In this document: positions 52,354-61,837 of the stretch, in pieces
How positions within the stretch are numbered: the stretch's first letter is position 1
Layout: the number at the start of each line of letters is the position of its first letter
From: an uncultured Prevotella sp.
Lineage (GTDB): Bacteria; Bacteroidota; Bacteroidia; Bacteroidales; Bacteroidaceae
Length of the DNA stretch: 64,000 nucleotides
Direction of reading: 5' to 3'
Assembly (NCBI GenBank): GCA_900315775.1
Contig: ONAJ01000033.1
Span: 1-64,000, forward strand
Notes under the pieces: model-generated
What the model was told of the DNA's origin: nothing
Database searches by the model: none
The model's input: the letters and a program-made list of their open reading frames with translations, nothing else
Position numbers and translations under genes: made by a program

Positions 52354-54387
52354 ATGAATTTCAAATTGACCTCGAAATATAGTCCTACTGGCGACCAGCC
52401 CGAAGCAATAAAAGAGTTGTCGAACGGTGTTTTACGCGGTGATAAAGCACAGGTGCTTTTAGGTGTTACCGGTTCGGGAAAGACGTTTACTGTTGCCAAC
52501 GTCATTGCCAACGTAAACAAGCCCACACTGATACTCAGCCACAACAAGACATTAGCGGCTCAGCTGTACGAGGAGATGAAAGGCTTCTTCCCCGAAAACG
52601 CTGTGGAGTACTACGTCAGCTACTACGACTACTACCAGCCGGAGGCTTATCTGCCCACCTCGGACACATACATAGAGAAAGACCTTGCCATCAACGAAGA
52701 GATTGACAAACTGCGACTTAGCGCCGTTTCGTCGTTGCTTTCAGGACGCAAGGATGTCGTCGTTGTGTCATCGGTGTCGTGCATCTACGGTATGGGTGGT
52801 CCCGCAGCTATGTCGAGCAGCGTTATAACACTCAAGAAAGGTATGGTTCTGGAGCGTAATATGTTCCTCCGAAGACTCGTTGACGCCCTCTATGTACGCA
52901 ACGATGTTGACCTGAAACGAGGGTGTTTCAGGGTTAAGGGCGACACCGTTGATATCTTTATGGCATACAGCGACAACATTCTTCGAGTGACCTGGTGGGA
53001 CGACGAGATAGACACTATCGAGGAACTTGATGCCGACACCTATCACAGGATGGCTTTGTTCGAAAATTATCAAATATATCCCGCTAATCTTTTCGTCACT
53101 TCCAAGGAACAGACAGAGATTGCCGTAAGACAAATTCAGGACGACCTGTTAGAGCGAATTGAATTCTTTAATGAAATTGGCGACGGCATTAAGGCACAGC
53201 GCATTAAGGAACGTGTAGAATACGATATCGAAATGATAAAAGAGCTTGGACACTGCTCGGGAATAGAAAATTATTCGCGCTATTTCGATGGTCGCAAGGC
53301 GGGCGAAAGACCTTACTGTTTGTTAGATTTTTTCCCAGAAGATTTTCTGCTCGTAATAGACGAAAGTCACGTCAGCGTACCACAAATCAGTGCTATGTAC
53401 GGAGGCGACAGAGCACGCAAGACGAACCTCGTGGAATACGGTTTCCGACTGCCTGCAGCCTTCGACAACCGTCCCCTCACCTTCGAGGAGTTCCAGAGTC
53501 TTGTGCCGCAGACGATATATGTCTCTGCAACACCTGCCGACTTCGAACTCAACGAGGCGGAAGGTGTCGTCGTAGAACAGCTGATACGTCCTACGGGACT
53601 CTTGGACCCCGAAATCGAGGTCCGTCCCAGCGAAAATCAGATTGACGACCTTATGGACGAAATCCTCACCCGTTGCAACAGGAACGAACGTGTACTCATA
53701 ACGACGCTGACGAAACGTATGGCGGAGGAAATGACGGAATATCTTCTAAACCACAACGTAAGAGCCAATTACATCCACAGCGACGTAGCCACACTGGACC
53801 GTGTAAAGATAATGAACGATCTGCGTACGGGAGCCTTCGACGTGCTGGTGGGAGTAAACCTGCTCCGCGAAGGACTCGACCTCCCCGAGGTGTCATTAGT
53901 AGCGATTCTCGATGCCGACAAAGAGGGATTCCTGCGTTCGCACCGCTCTCTGACACAGACGGCAGGACGAGCAGCACGTAACGTCAACGGTAAAGTAATA
54001 ATGTATGCCGACAACATCACGGAGAGCATGCAGAAGACCATCGACGAAACGATGCGCAGACGCGAGAAACAGATGGCTTACAACGAGAAACACGGCATCA
54101 CACCGCAGCAAATAGTAAAAGCCATCAAGGGCGACCTTACCCGCAACATCGCAGACACAAAACAGTCTTCTGCGAAGGTTACCGAATACCGTCCGTACAT
54201 CGAGCCCGACCCGATGGCAATAGCGGCAGACCCGATAATGAAGAGTATGAGTCAGGAGCAGCTGCGCAAGAGTATTGCGGACACTACAGCACTCATGAAG
54301 AAGGCCGCCAAAGAGCTCGACTTCCTCCAGGCAGCACAATATCGCGACGAGATAATAAGGATGACAGAATTGTTAAATAATGAATAA
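52354..54387 (+). CDS. uvrB: Excinuclease ABC subunit UvrB
   Basis: A 677-aa damage-verifying helicase-like subunit of nucleotide excision repair. Walker A is LGVTGSGKTFT (about 36-46). The DNA-gripping beta-hairpin region is YVSYYDYYQPEAYLP. DESH motif LVIDESHVSVPQ, helicase motif VGVNLLREGLDLPEVSL, and a C-terminal UVR coiled coil (KELDFLQAAQYRDEI) are all present. Full length. ATG 52354 fits alignment of MNFKLTSKYSPTGDQPEAI with the family start. Confidence 0.97.
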   Translation: MNFKLTSKYSPTGDQPEAIKELSNGVLRGDKAQVLLGVTGSGKTFTVANVIANVNKPTLILSHNKTLAAQLYEEMKGFFPENAVEYYVSYYDYYQPEAYLPTSDTYIEKDLAINEEIDKLRLSAVSSLLSGRKDVVVVSSVSCIYGMGGPAAMSSSVITLKKGMVLERNMFLRRLVDALYVRNDVDLKRGCFRVKGDTVDIFMAYSDNILRVTWWDDEIDTIEELDADTYHRMALFENYQIYPANLFVTSKEQTEIAVRQIQDDLLERIEFFNEIGDGIKAQRIKERVEYDIEMIKELGHCSGIENYSRYFDGRKAGERPYCLLDFFPEDFLLVIDESHVSVPQISAMYGGDRARKTNLVEYGFRLPAAFDNRPLTFEEFQSLVPQTIYVSATPADFELNEAEGVVVEQLIRPTGLLDPEIEVRPSENQIDDLMDEILTRCNRNERVLITTLTKRMAEEMTEYLLNHNVRANYIHSDVATLDRVKIMNDLRTGAFDVLVGVNLLREGLDLPEVSLVAILDADKEGFLRSHRSLTQTAGRAARNVNGKVIMYADNITESMQKTIDETMRRREKQMAYNEKHGITPQQIVKAIKGDLTRNIADTKQSSAKVTEYRPYIEPDPMAIAADPIMKSMSQEQLRKSIADTTALMKKAAKELDFLQAAQYRDEIIRMTELLNNE

Positions 54388-54413
54388 ATGCTCCGAAATA
54401 GCACATTATTTAG

Positions 54414-54422
54414 TAATTTTGC
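54414..54422 (+). promoter_or_regulatory. -7 promoter box of the DUF4468 gene
   Basis: TAATTTTGC ends 4 nt before the ATG at 54427; another near-leaderless start. Confidence 0.6.
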
Positions 54423-54426
54423 ACGA

Positions 54427-55095
54427 ATGAAAACAACAATCTTAACAATAGCATTAGGACTGTCACTCACCTGCCAGGCTCAAAACGTATGGGAAAAACC
54501 CGAGACAGAGAGCGAGACAAAGACAGTCGAAGCGCCAAAGAAAGCTGAGGCTCCGAAGGTGTTGCGCGACGCTAAATACCTGGCGGGAGCAGTAACCGAA
54601 GTGGACGGCAAAGTAACCTGGACACTCGATGCCGACGTGCCTGGAAAGAGCGCACAGCAGATTTACGACAAGGTGATGGAATATATGACCCGTCTCACCC
54701 ACGAGAGCAACCAGCTCGAGGGCAGTCAGGTAAGTCTGGTAAACAAACAGGACCACATCATCGTCACCAACGTCAGGGAGTGGCTCGTATTCAAGAAGAA
54801 CGCCATAATGCTGGACCGTACAAAACTGAGATACAACCTCATCACCACCTGTAGCGACGGACACGTCAAGATGGTAATGAGCAACATTACATACAAGTAC
54901 GAGGAGGACAGGTACAAGGACAAGAGCGTCATACGTGCCGAGGACTGGATTGTCGATAAGTACGCTATGAACAAGAAAGCCACCCGCCTCTACCCCGTTT
55001 CAGGCAAGTTCCGCAGGAAGACTGTCGATAGGAAAGACTTCCTCTTCAAGGACCTTGTGGAGTATCTTAACGACAAGAAAACGACAAAGGAATGA
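54427..55095 (+). CDS. DUF4468-like exported protein
   Basis: A 222-aa protein with a signal peptide (MKTTILTIALGLSLTCQAQ). A Glu/Lys/Pro linker (about 22-45) precedes a TBP-like alpha/beta domain: VPGKSAQQIYDKVMEYM, NVREWLVFKKNAIMLDRTKLRYNLI and MVMSNITYKYEED, the DUF4468 pattern. Function unknown. Its end overlaps the next gene by 4 bp. The porin gene follows, so an envelope role is likely. Confidence 0.75.
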   Translation: MKTTILTIALGLSLTCQAQNVWEKPETESETKTVEAPKKAEAPKVLRDAKYLAGAVTEVDGKVTWTLDADVPGKSAQQIYDKVMEYMTRLTHESNQLEGSQVSLVNKQDHIIVTNVREWLVFKKNAIMLDRTKLRYNLITTCSDGHVKMVMSNITYKYEEDRYKDKSVIRAEDWIVDKYAMNKKATRLYPVSGKFRRKTVDRKDFLFKDLVEYLNDKKTTKE

Positions 55096-55313
55096 TTAGC
55101 GAAGAAGAATATCTCCAGCAAAGAAAAGAAGATCGCGAAGAACCTCGTGACCGCTTTTTCACGATACGTCAGGTGCTGAACATCTGTTTCATACTGACAG
55201 CTATCGTGGGAGTAGCCATTTACCTGCTCTCCGACAGGACGGTAGGACTGTACGTAGTATTTCTGGCTATGGCTATAAAGTTCTCTGAGTCGGCATTAAG
55301 AATGATGAAATGA
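55092..55313 (+). CDS. Small two-TM membrane protein
   Basis: A 73-aa protein with a charged N-terminus (MISEEEYLQQRKEDREEPRDR) and two TM segments (about 28-46 and 50-66). Coupled to the DUF4468 gene by an ATGA overlap and 10 nt before the porin gene. Not recognised beyond this. Confidence 0.65.
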   Translation: MISEEEYLQQRKEDREEPRDRFFTIRQVLNICFILTAIVGVAIYLLSDRTVGLYVVFLAMAIKFSESALRMMK

Positions 55314-55323
55314 GAAGCAGCAG

Positions 55324-57633
55324 ATGAAAAGGTTTTTCACGATAACACTACTCTGTCTCTTAACCCACTGCATCTGGGCGCAGAGCTATAACCAGCTGAA
55401 TGACGACGGTACGTTCCGTTCTGCCGACAACGAGTTTGGTATAGCTGGGCGCAACGACTCCGTATTCAAGAAAAACAAGAAACAGGAAATACCCCGTAAC
55501 CTCAAGGTGTGGACCGTCGATGAGCGCTTCGGCGACATCACTCCTGCAGAGCCCGACACCATGCACCACATGTTCATGAACTCCGTACTCAACGGAGGAC
55601 TTCGTGGCGAGTACAGCTCGGCAGGAAACATCGGTACCCCACGACTGAGCCGCATCTTCATAGATCGCCGACAGGAGGAGTTCGTCTTTGCAGAGAACTA
55701 CGATATGTTCATTGTTCCCGTAGAGAACTTCCACTTCACCAATACCCTCTCGCCGATAACCAACATCAGTTTCAACACCTGCGGAAGCAACGACAACGGT
55801 GAGGACCACTTCAAGGCGCTCTTCGCTGCCAACGCAGGAAAGAGATTCGGTTTCGGCATCAAGTTCGACTACATCTACGGCAAGGGCTACTACGACGACT
55901 CCAACACCAGCCACTTCGGCACAACACTGTGGGGCTCGTACCTCGGCGACAGATATCAGGCTCACCTGCTCTTCAACACCAACCATCAGAAGATTGCCGA
56001 AAACGGAGGTATCGTCAACGACGACTACATAACACACCCCGAGAGCAAGACCACACAATACAGGGAGAAGGAAATCCCCGTCATGCTCGACCAGAACTGG
56101 AACCGTCACGACAACCACCATATCTTCTTCACTCACAGATATAATGTGGGCTTCCACCGTAAGGTTCCAATGACTGAGGACGAGATAAAAGCAAAGAAAT
56201 TCGCACTCGAGAGTGCGAAGGAAAATGCCGAGAAGAAAAGAAAGGAACGAGGCGAAGAGCCCGTACAGACCTTCTCGGGACGTCCCGACGACGCTAAGGT
56301 GGCTGGCGACGAACCTGCCAACATTGCAAGCACCGCTCAGGAACGTGTAAAGGTGGGCAGCAAGGAAGTTGCCGACAGCATCATGAAGGCTAACCGCAAA
56401 GCTCAGGAGGACACTATGTGGATGAAGGAAGAATATGTCCCCGTGACAAGTTTCATCCACACAGCTAAGGTCGATTTATACCGCCGTATCTACGAGGCAT
56501 ACGAGACTCCTATGCTCGACGGAACACTGAAATACTACAAGAACAGCAAGTTCTATGACAACCAGGTACTCTCGGGCGACTCCATCTACGACAAGACTAA
56601 CTACTACTCCGTAAAGAACACCTTCGCTATAGCGCTGCTCGAGGGCTTCAACAAATACGCAAAGGCTGGTCTTAAGGTCTTCGCGAGTCATGAAATCAAG
56701 GGCTACCGACTGCCCGATCTCCTGGGTGGTTTCGAGCGCTACTCGGAGAACTACTTCTTCGTGGGAGGACAAATCAGTAAAACCCAGGGAAGGACACTCC
56801 ACTACAACGCCACCTTCGAGGCTGATGTGGCTGGTCCCGACGTAGGCTGCTTCTCTCTCGACGGCAACATCGACGTCAACTTCCCCGTCTTCGGCGACAC
56901 AGTGACGCTGGCGGCAAAGGGCTTCATACACCGTGTGTCACCATCGTTCTACTTCAGCGACTACCACTCTAAATACCTGTGGTGGGACGACCTCGACAGA
57001 AAACCCGAAGTGAGAAACCACGTAGAAGGACTCTTCTCGTACCAGAAGACACGCACCACACTGCGCGTTGCCTTCGACAACATCGCCAACTACACCTATT
57101 TCTCGCGCTCCTACAGTTCCGACCCCGAGTACGGAAGATATAACGTCATAGTGAAACCTAACCAGCAGAGCGGTACGGTAAGCATTATGACGCTACAGCT
57201 GGCTCAGGACTTCACCTTAGGAATCCTGAACTGGGAGAACGTGGTAACTTACCAGAAGAGCAGCAACCAGAACATCCTGCCGCTCCCCGACCTCAACATA
57301 TATACCAACCTGTACCTTAACTTCAACATCGCAAAGGTACTCAGGGTGCACCTCGGCTCCGACATGAGATACTTCACCTCGTACCAGGCACCCGACTACA
57401 GTCCGCTGATGAACACCTTCGCCGTTCAGGACAACGGCGCAAATAATATAAAGGTAGGCAACTTCCCCGAAATCAATGTGTATGCTAACCTCTTCCTGAA
57501 ACACGCGCGTTTCTTCGTTATGGTGAGCCACATCAACGAGAGCTGGGGCAAGAAGAACTACTTCCAGATACCTCACTACCCTCTCAACAAGACACTGTTC
57601 CGATTCGGAGTGAGCTGGAATTTCTTTAATTAA
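55324..57633 (+). CDS. Putative porin (Porin_10 family)
   Basis: A 769-aa outer-membrane protein with a signal peptide (ends CIWAQ). The long barrel has family-like segments: LKVWTVDERFGDI, NISFNTCGSNDNGEDHFKALFAANAGKRFGFGIKFDYIYGKGYYDDS, and the C-terminal FRFGVSWNFFN with the final aromatic. A charged Lys/Glu-rich insertion (about 280-340) looks periplasmic or coiled. Cotranscribed with the DUF4468 and two-TM genes. The substrate is unknown. Confidence 0.85.
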   Translation: MKRFFTITLLCLLTHCIWAQSYNQLNDDGTFRSADNEFGIAGRNDSVFKKNKKQEIPRNLKVWTVDERFGDITPAEPDTMHHMFMNSVLNGGLRGEYSSAGNIGTPRLSRIFIDRRQEEFVFAENYDMFIVPVENFHFTNTLSPITNISFNTCGSNDNGEDHFKALFAANAGKRFGFGIKFDYIYGKGYYDDSNTSHFGTTLWGSYLGDRYQAHLLFNTNHQKIAENGGIVNDDYITHPESKTTQYREKEIPVMLDQNWNRHDNHHIFFTHRYNVGFHRKVPMTEDEIKAKKFALESAKENAEKKRKERGEEPVQTFSGRPDDAKVAGDEPANIASTAQERVKVGSKEVADSIMKANRKAQEDTMWMKEEYVPVTSFIHTAKVDLYRRIYEAYETPMLDGTLKYYKNSKFYDNQVLSGDSIYDKTNYYSVKNTFAIALLEGFNKYAKAGLKVFASHEIKGYRLPDLLGGFERYSENYFFVGGQISKTQGRTLHYNATFEADVAGPDVGCFSLDGNIDVNFPVFGDTVTLAAKGFIHRVSPSFYFSDYHSKYLWWDDLDRKPEVRNHVEGLFSYQKTRTTLRVAFDNIANYTYFSRSYSSDPEYGRYNVIVKPNQQSGTVSIMTLQLAQDFTLGILNWENVVTYQKSSNQNILPLPDLNIYTNLYLNFNIAKVLRVHLGSDMRYFTSYQAPDYSPLMNTFAVQDNGANNIKVGNFPEINVYANLFLKHARFFVMVSHINESWGKKNYFQIPHYPLNKTLFRFGVSWNFFN

Positions 57634-57651
57634 ATCAATTACATAAAAAAA

Positions 57652-58848
57652 ATGCCACAAATATCAACACGAGGAATAGAAATGCCTGAGTCGCCAATCA
57701 GGAAACTGGCACCACTGGCGGCAGCAGCAAAGAAAAGAGGAACAAAGGTGTATCACCTGAACATCGGACAGCCCGACCTGCCCACACCGCAGGTGGCACT
57801 CGACGCCATGAAGAACGTTGACAGGAAAATCCTGGAATACTCTCCTTCACAGGGTTACCTGAGCTATCGCGAGCGTCTCGTTGACTACTACGCCAAGTAC
57901 GACATCAACGTTACCGCCGACGACATCATCATCACCTGTGGCGGTTCCGAGGCTGTGCTCTTCGCCTTCCTCTCGTGCCTTAACCCGGGCGACGAAATCA
58001 TCGTTCCCGAACCAGCCTACGCCAACTATATGGCATTCGCAATATCCGCAGGAGCTAAAATCAGAACTATCGCCACAACGATAGAAGAAGGTTTCTCTTT
58101 GCCTAAGGTGGAGAAGTTCGAAGAGCTCATCAACGAACGCACAAGGGCTATACTCATCTGTAACCCCAACAACCCCACAGGCTACCTCTACACACGCAGG
58201 GAGATGAACCAGATTCGCGACCTCGTGAAGAAGTACGACCTCTACCTCTTCTCCGACGAGGTCTATCGTGAGTACATCTATACCGGCTCACCTTACATCA
58301 GCGCCTGCCACCTCGAGGGCATCGAGGACAACGTAGTACTCATCGACTCCGTATCAAAGCGCTACAGCGAGTGCGGAATACGTATCGGAGCACTGATAAC
58401 AAAGAACAAGGAGATTCGTAAAGCCGTCATGAAGTTCTGTCAGGCACGACTCTCCCCGCCCCTCATAGGACAGATCATCGCCGAGGCATCACTCGACACC
58501 CCCGAGGAGTATATGCGCGACGTCTATGACGAATATGTAGAGCGCCGTAAGTGTCTCATCGACGGACTGAACCGCATCCCGGGCGTCTATTCGCCAATAC
58601 CTATGGGAGCCTTCTACACCGTAGCCAAACTCCCCGTCGATGACGCCGAGAAGTTCTGTCGCTGGTGTCTCGAAAGCTTCAACTACGAAGGCGAGACGGT
58701 GATGATGGCACCCGCCAGCGGCTTCTACACCACCCCTGGAGCAGGAAGAGACCAGGTACGTATAGCCTACGTGCTTAAGAAGGACGACCTGCAACGTGCA
58801 CTCGTAGTACTCAAGAAGGCTCTCGAAGAATACCCAGGAAGGAAGTGA
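57652..58848 (+). CDS. Class I/II pyridoxal-phosphate aminotransferase
   Basis: A 398-aa fold-type I PLP enzyme. Visible are NIGQPDLPTPQ, GGSEAVLFAF, NPNNPTGYLYTRREM, SDEVYREYIYTG and the PLP lysine in IDSVSKRYSECGIRIG. This places it with aspartate/aromatic-type aminotransferases; the exact substrate is not assigned. Its TGA overlaps the GTG start of the next gene. Confidence 0.9.
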   Translation: MPQISTRGIEMPESPIRKLAPLAAAAKKRGTKVYHLNIGQPDLPTPQVALDAMKNVDRKILEYSPSQGYLSYRERLVDYYAKYDINVTADDIIITCGGSEAVLFAFLSCLNPGDEIIVPEPAYANYMAFAISAGAKIRTIATTIEEGFSLPKVEKFEELINERTRAILICNPNNPTGYLYTRREMNQIRDLVKKYDLYLFSDEVYREYIYTGSPYISACHLEGIEDNVVLIDSVSKRYSECGIRIGALITKNKEIRKAVMKFCQARLSPPLIGQIIAEASLDTPEEYMRDVYDEYVERRKCLIDGLNRIPGVYSPIPMGAFYTVAKLPVDDAEKFCRWCLESFNYEGETVMMAPASGFYTTPGAGRDQVRIAYVLKKDDLQRALVVLKKALEEYPGRK

Positions 58849-60092
58849 ACCTACCACTATTCATAGCACGACGCATCTATGGCAACAGCGGAGACCAGCA
58901 GAAAGTTAGTCTCCCCGCTATCCGTATAGCTACGGCAGGCATCGCCATAGGACTGGCGGTAATGATAATATCCGTCAGCGTGGTGCTGGGCTTCAAACAC
59001 ACCATACGCAACAAGGTTATAGGCTTCGGAAGCCATATCACTGTGGCCAACTTCATGGCTATACAGTCGGACGACCAGTACCCTATCGTCATGAACGACT
59101 CCATGATGAACGTACTGCGCAAGACCGAAGGGGTGCGCCACGTACAGCGCTTCGCACTGAAGAGCGGCATCCTCAAGACCGACAACGACTTCATGGGACT
59201 GCTCTTCAAAGGCATCGCCGAGGAGTACGACACCACCTTTATACATAATAATATGGTCAGCGGCTCCATACCTAAGTTCAGCGCCACAAAGGGCTCGCAG
59301 CAACTCGTCATCTCCAAATATATCGCCGACAAGCTGCTCCTGAAGACTGGCGACAAGGTCTTTGCCTACTTCATAGCGCCTGGCGACGTCCGTGCACGCC
59401 GCTTCACCATCGCCGGCATCTACGAGACTAACCTCGCCCACTTCGACAAGTCGCTGGTATTCACCGACCTCCACACCACAGTAAAACTCAACGGCTGGGA
59501 GGACGACCAGACGTCGGGTGCCGAGCTCCTCGTCAACGACTTCAACCAGCTCAACACCGTTGAGGACCGCATCATCGACAACGTCAACAGAACCATCGAC
59601 CACTACGGCTCCACATACAGCTCGGAGACCATCATCGACAGCGTGCCCAACATCTTTGCGTGGCTCGACCTTCTCAACCTCAACGTGTGGATAATCCTTG
59701 CACTTATGGTTGCTGTGGCGGGCTTCACAATGATTAGCGGACTGCTCATCATCATCCTCGAACGCACCAGCATGATTGGCATTATGAAGGCACTCGGAGC
59801 ACGCAACAGCACCGTGCGCCACACCTTCCTCCTCTTCGCCGTCTTCATCATCGGTCGCGGACTACTCATCGGCAACCTCATAGCCCTCGTCCTCATAGCC
59901 CTTCAACACTTCACGGGACTCGTAACCCTCGATGCCTCAACCTATTATGTAAGCACCGTTCCCGTCGAAGTAAACTGGCTCTATTTCCTACTCATTAACA
60001 TTGCCACACTCGCCATCTGTACCCTCGTTCTCATCGGTCCGAGTTTCCTCGTTTCTCACATCCATCCGGCAAAATCTATGAGATATGAATAA
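58845..60092 (+). CDS. LolC/LolE-like FtsX-domain ABC transporter permease
   Basis: A 415-aa inner-membrane protein. TM1 lies near residues 30-52, a large periplasmic domain follows (about 53-265), then three TM segments with FtsX-type sequence (LMVAVAGFTMISGLLIIILERTSMIGIMKALGARNSTVRHTFL). This is the layout of LolC/E, which extract lipoproteins for the outer membrane. No ATPase gene is adjacent. GTG 58845 is the start and overlaps the aminotransferase stop by 4 bp. Confidence 0.88.
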   Translation: MNLPLFIARRIYGNSGDQQKVSLPAIRIATAGIAIGLAVMIISVSVVLGFKHTIRNKVIGFGSHITVANFMAIQSDDQYPIVMNDSMMNVLRKTEGVRHVQRFALKSGILKTDNDFMGLLFKGIAEEYDTTFIHNNMVSGSIPKFSATKGSQQLVISKYIADKLLLKTGDKVFAYFIAPGDVRARRFTIAGIYETNLAHFDKSLVFTDLHTTVKLNGWEDDQTSGAELLVNDFNQLNTVEDRIIDNVNRTIDHYGSTYSSETIIDSVPNIFAWLDLLNLNVWIILALMVAVAGFTMISGLLIIILERTSMIGIMKALGARNSTVRHTFLLFAVFIIGRGLLIGNLIALVLIALQHFTGLVTLDASTYYVSTVPVEVNWLYFLLINIATLAICTLVLIGPSFLVSHIHPAKSMRYE

Positions 60093-60103
60093 AAGATAAA
60101 AAT

Positions 60104-60173
60104 ATTGCACATTTTTCTTGCAGATGTGCAAATAATACCTTACCTTTGCACAAAATTAATGAAAATGTGCAAT
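60104..60173 (+). promoter_or_regulatory. Promoter flanked by alternating TGCACA/TGTGCA half-sites
   Basis: The -7 box TACCTTTGC is at 60141-60149. Half-sites occur at 60105 (TTGCACATT), 60124 (ATGTGCAAA), 60146 (TTGCACAAA) and 60165 (ATGTGCAAT). The outer pair forms a 13-bp inverted repeat with one extra base, and the last half-site contains the start codon. This looks like the operator of a dimeric repressor controlling the acyl-CoA synthetase genes. Confidence 0.6.
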
Positions 60174-61833
60174 GGAAGCTATAATACCAAGCTTTAATTC
60201 ATATATTGAAAAAACAATAATTGAGAATTGGGATCAGGATGCCCTAACAGACTATAAAGGAGCCACATTACAGTTTCATGATGTGGCACGAAAAATCGAA
60301 AAGCTACACATTCTTTTCGAGAATAGTGGTGTACAGAAAGGCGATAAGATAGCCCTCTGCGGACGTAACAGTTCACACTGGGCAGTAGCTTTTATGGCGA
60401 CCCTCACCTATGGTGCTGTCGCCGTTCCTATCCTCCACGAGTTTAATGCTGAACAGATTCACAACATAGTGAACCACAGCGAGTCGAAACTGCTCTTCGT
60501 CGGCGACGTCATCTCTACCGTCATCAATGCCGACGAAATGCCTAACCTTGAGGGAATTATATACATCCCCGACTACTCGCTGACACTCTCCAGAACAGAG
60601 AAACTTACTTATGCGCGCGAACATCTTAATGAAATATTCGGTCGCCGCTTCCCCAAATATTTCCGTCAGGAGCACGTCAGGTACCACCTGGACTCTCCCG
60701 AGGAGCTGGCACTCATCAACTACACCAGCGGAACGACGGGTTTCTCTAAGGGCGTCATGCTGCCCTACAGAGCACTCTGGGGCAACGTACAGTTCTGTCT
60801 CGACCGTCTGGGCAACCACATCCCCGTAGGCAGCAACGTACTCAGCATCCTCCCTATGGCTCACATGTACGGAATGGCTATAGAGTTCATCTTCCCCTTC
60901 TGTCACGGATGCCATCTGTTCTACCTCACCCGTCTGCCGTCACCCGCCATCATAGCTCAGGCGTTTGCCGACGTCAGACCGTCCATCATCATCTCCGTGC
61001 CTCTCGTCATCGAGAAGATTATCCGTAAGCGCGTGTTCCCCAAAATCCAGAACAACGCCGTACGTCTCATGCTCAACATGCCGGTAATATCGAAGAAGGT
61101 GAAGGCAAAGATCTGCGAACAGGTCTATGAGGCGTTCGGAGGCAGAGCCTACGAGGTCATCGTCGGCGGAGCAGCCCTCAACCAGGAAGTGGAGGCGTTC
61201 CTCAAGAGCATCGACTTCCCCATCACCGTAGGCTACGGAACCACCGAGTGCGCACCACTCATCACCTACAGCGACTACCACGACTTCGAACCCGGAAGCT
61301 GCGGCACAGCCGTTGACCGCATGGAGGTGAAAATCCTCAGCAACGACCCCCAGAACGAACTCGGCGAGATTGTCACACGAGGCACCAACGTCATGCTGGG
61401 ATACTACAAGAACGAAGAGGCCACACGTCAGGTTCTCGACGACGACGGCTGGTACCACACCGGCGATATGGGCATCATGAACGACGACGGTCACGTGTTC
61501 ATAAAAGGACGCATAAAGAATATGCTCCTCGGTGCCAACGGACAGAACATCTACCCCGAGGAAATCGAGGACAAACTGAACTCTATGCCTATGGTCTCCG
61601 ACGGCATCATCGTTCAGCGCGAGGACAAACTCGTAGCACTCATACACCCCGACTTCGACGCAGTGAAGGAAATGGGATTCTCCGACGAGGAGCTCCACGA
61701 CATCATGGAGCAGAACCGCAACAACCTCAACGCCACACTGCCAGCATATAGCAAGATACAGTCCTTCCAGATACAACAGGAAGACTTCGCCAGAACACCA
61801 AAAAAGAGTATAAAACGATACTTGTACAAATAA
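60172..61833 (+). CDS. AMP-binding long-chain acyl-CoA synthetase (first of tandem pair)
   Basis: A 553-aa adenylate-forming enzyme activating fatty acids with ATP and CoA. Motifs: P-loop YTSGTTGFSKGVM (about 183-195), GYGTTECAPL, GWYHTGDMG and GRIKNMLLGANGQNIYPEEIED, with a C-terminal Lys in FARTPKKSIKRYLY. Soluble, possibly membrane-associated. It is 4 nt ahead of a paralogue of identical length. Probably in one operon under the half-site-bearing promoter. Confidence 0.9.
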   Translation: MEAIIPSFNSYIEKTIIENWDQDALTDYKGATLQFHDVARKIEKLHILFENSGVQKGDKIALCGRNSSHWAVAFMATLTYGAVAVPILHEFNAEQIHNIVNHSESKLLFVGDVISTVINADEMPNLEGIIYIPDYSLTLSRTEKLTYAREHLNEIFGRRFPKYFRQEHVRYHLDSPEELALINYTSGTTGFSKGVMLPYRALWGNVQFCLDRLGNHIPVGSNVLSILPMAHMYGMAIEFIFPFCHGCHLFYLTRLPSPAIIAQAFADVRPSIIISVPLVIEKIIRKRVFPKIQNNAVRLMLNMPVISKKVKAKICEQVYEAFGGRAYEVIVGGAALNQEVEAFLKSIDFPITVGYGTTECAPLITYSDYHDFEPGSCGTAVDRMEVKILSNDPQNELGEIVTRGTNVMLGYYKNEEATRQVLDDDGWYHTGDMGIMNDDGHVFIKGRIKNMLLGANGQNIYPEEIEDKLNSMPMVSDGIIVQREDKLVALIHPDFDAVKEMGFSDEELHDIMEQNRNNLNATLPAYSKIQSFQIQQEDFARTPKKSIKRYLYK

Positions 61834-61837
61834 CATT

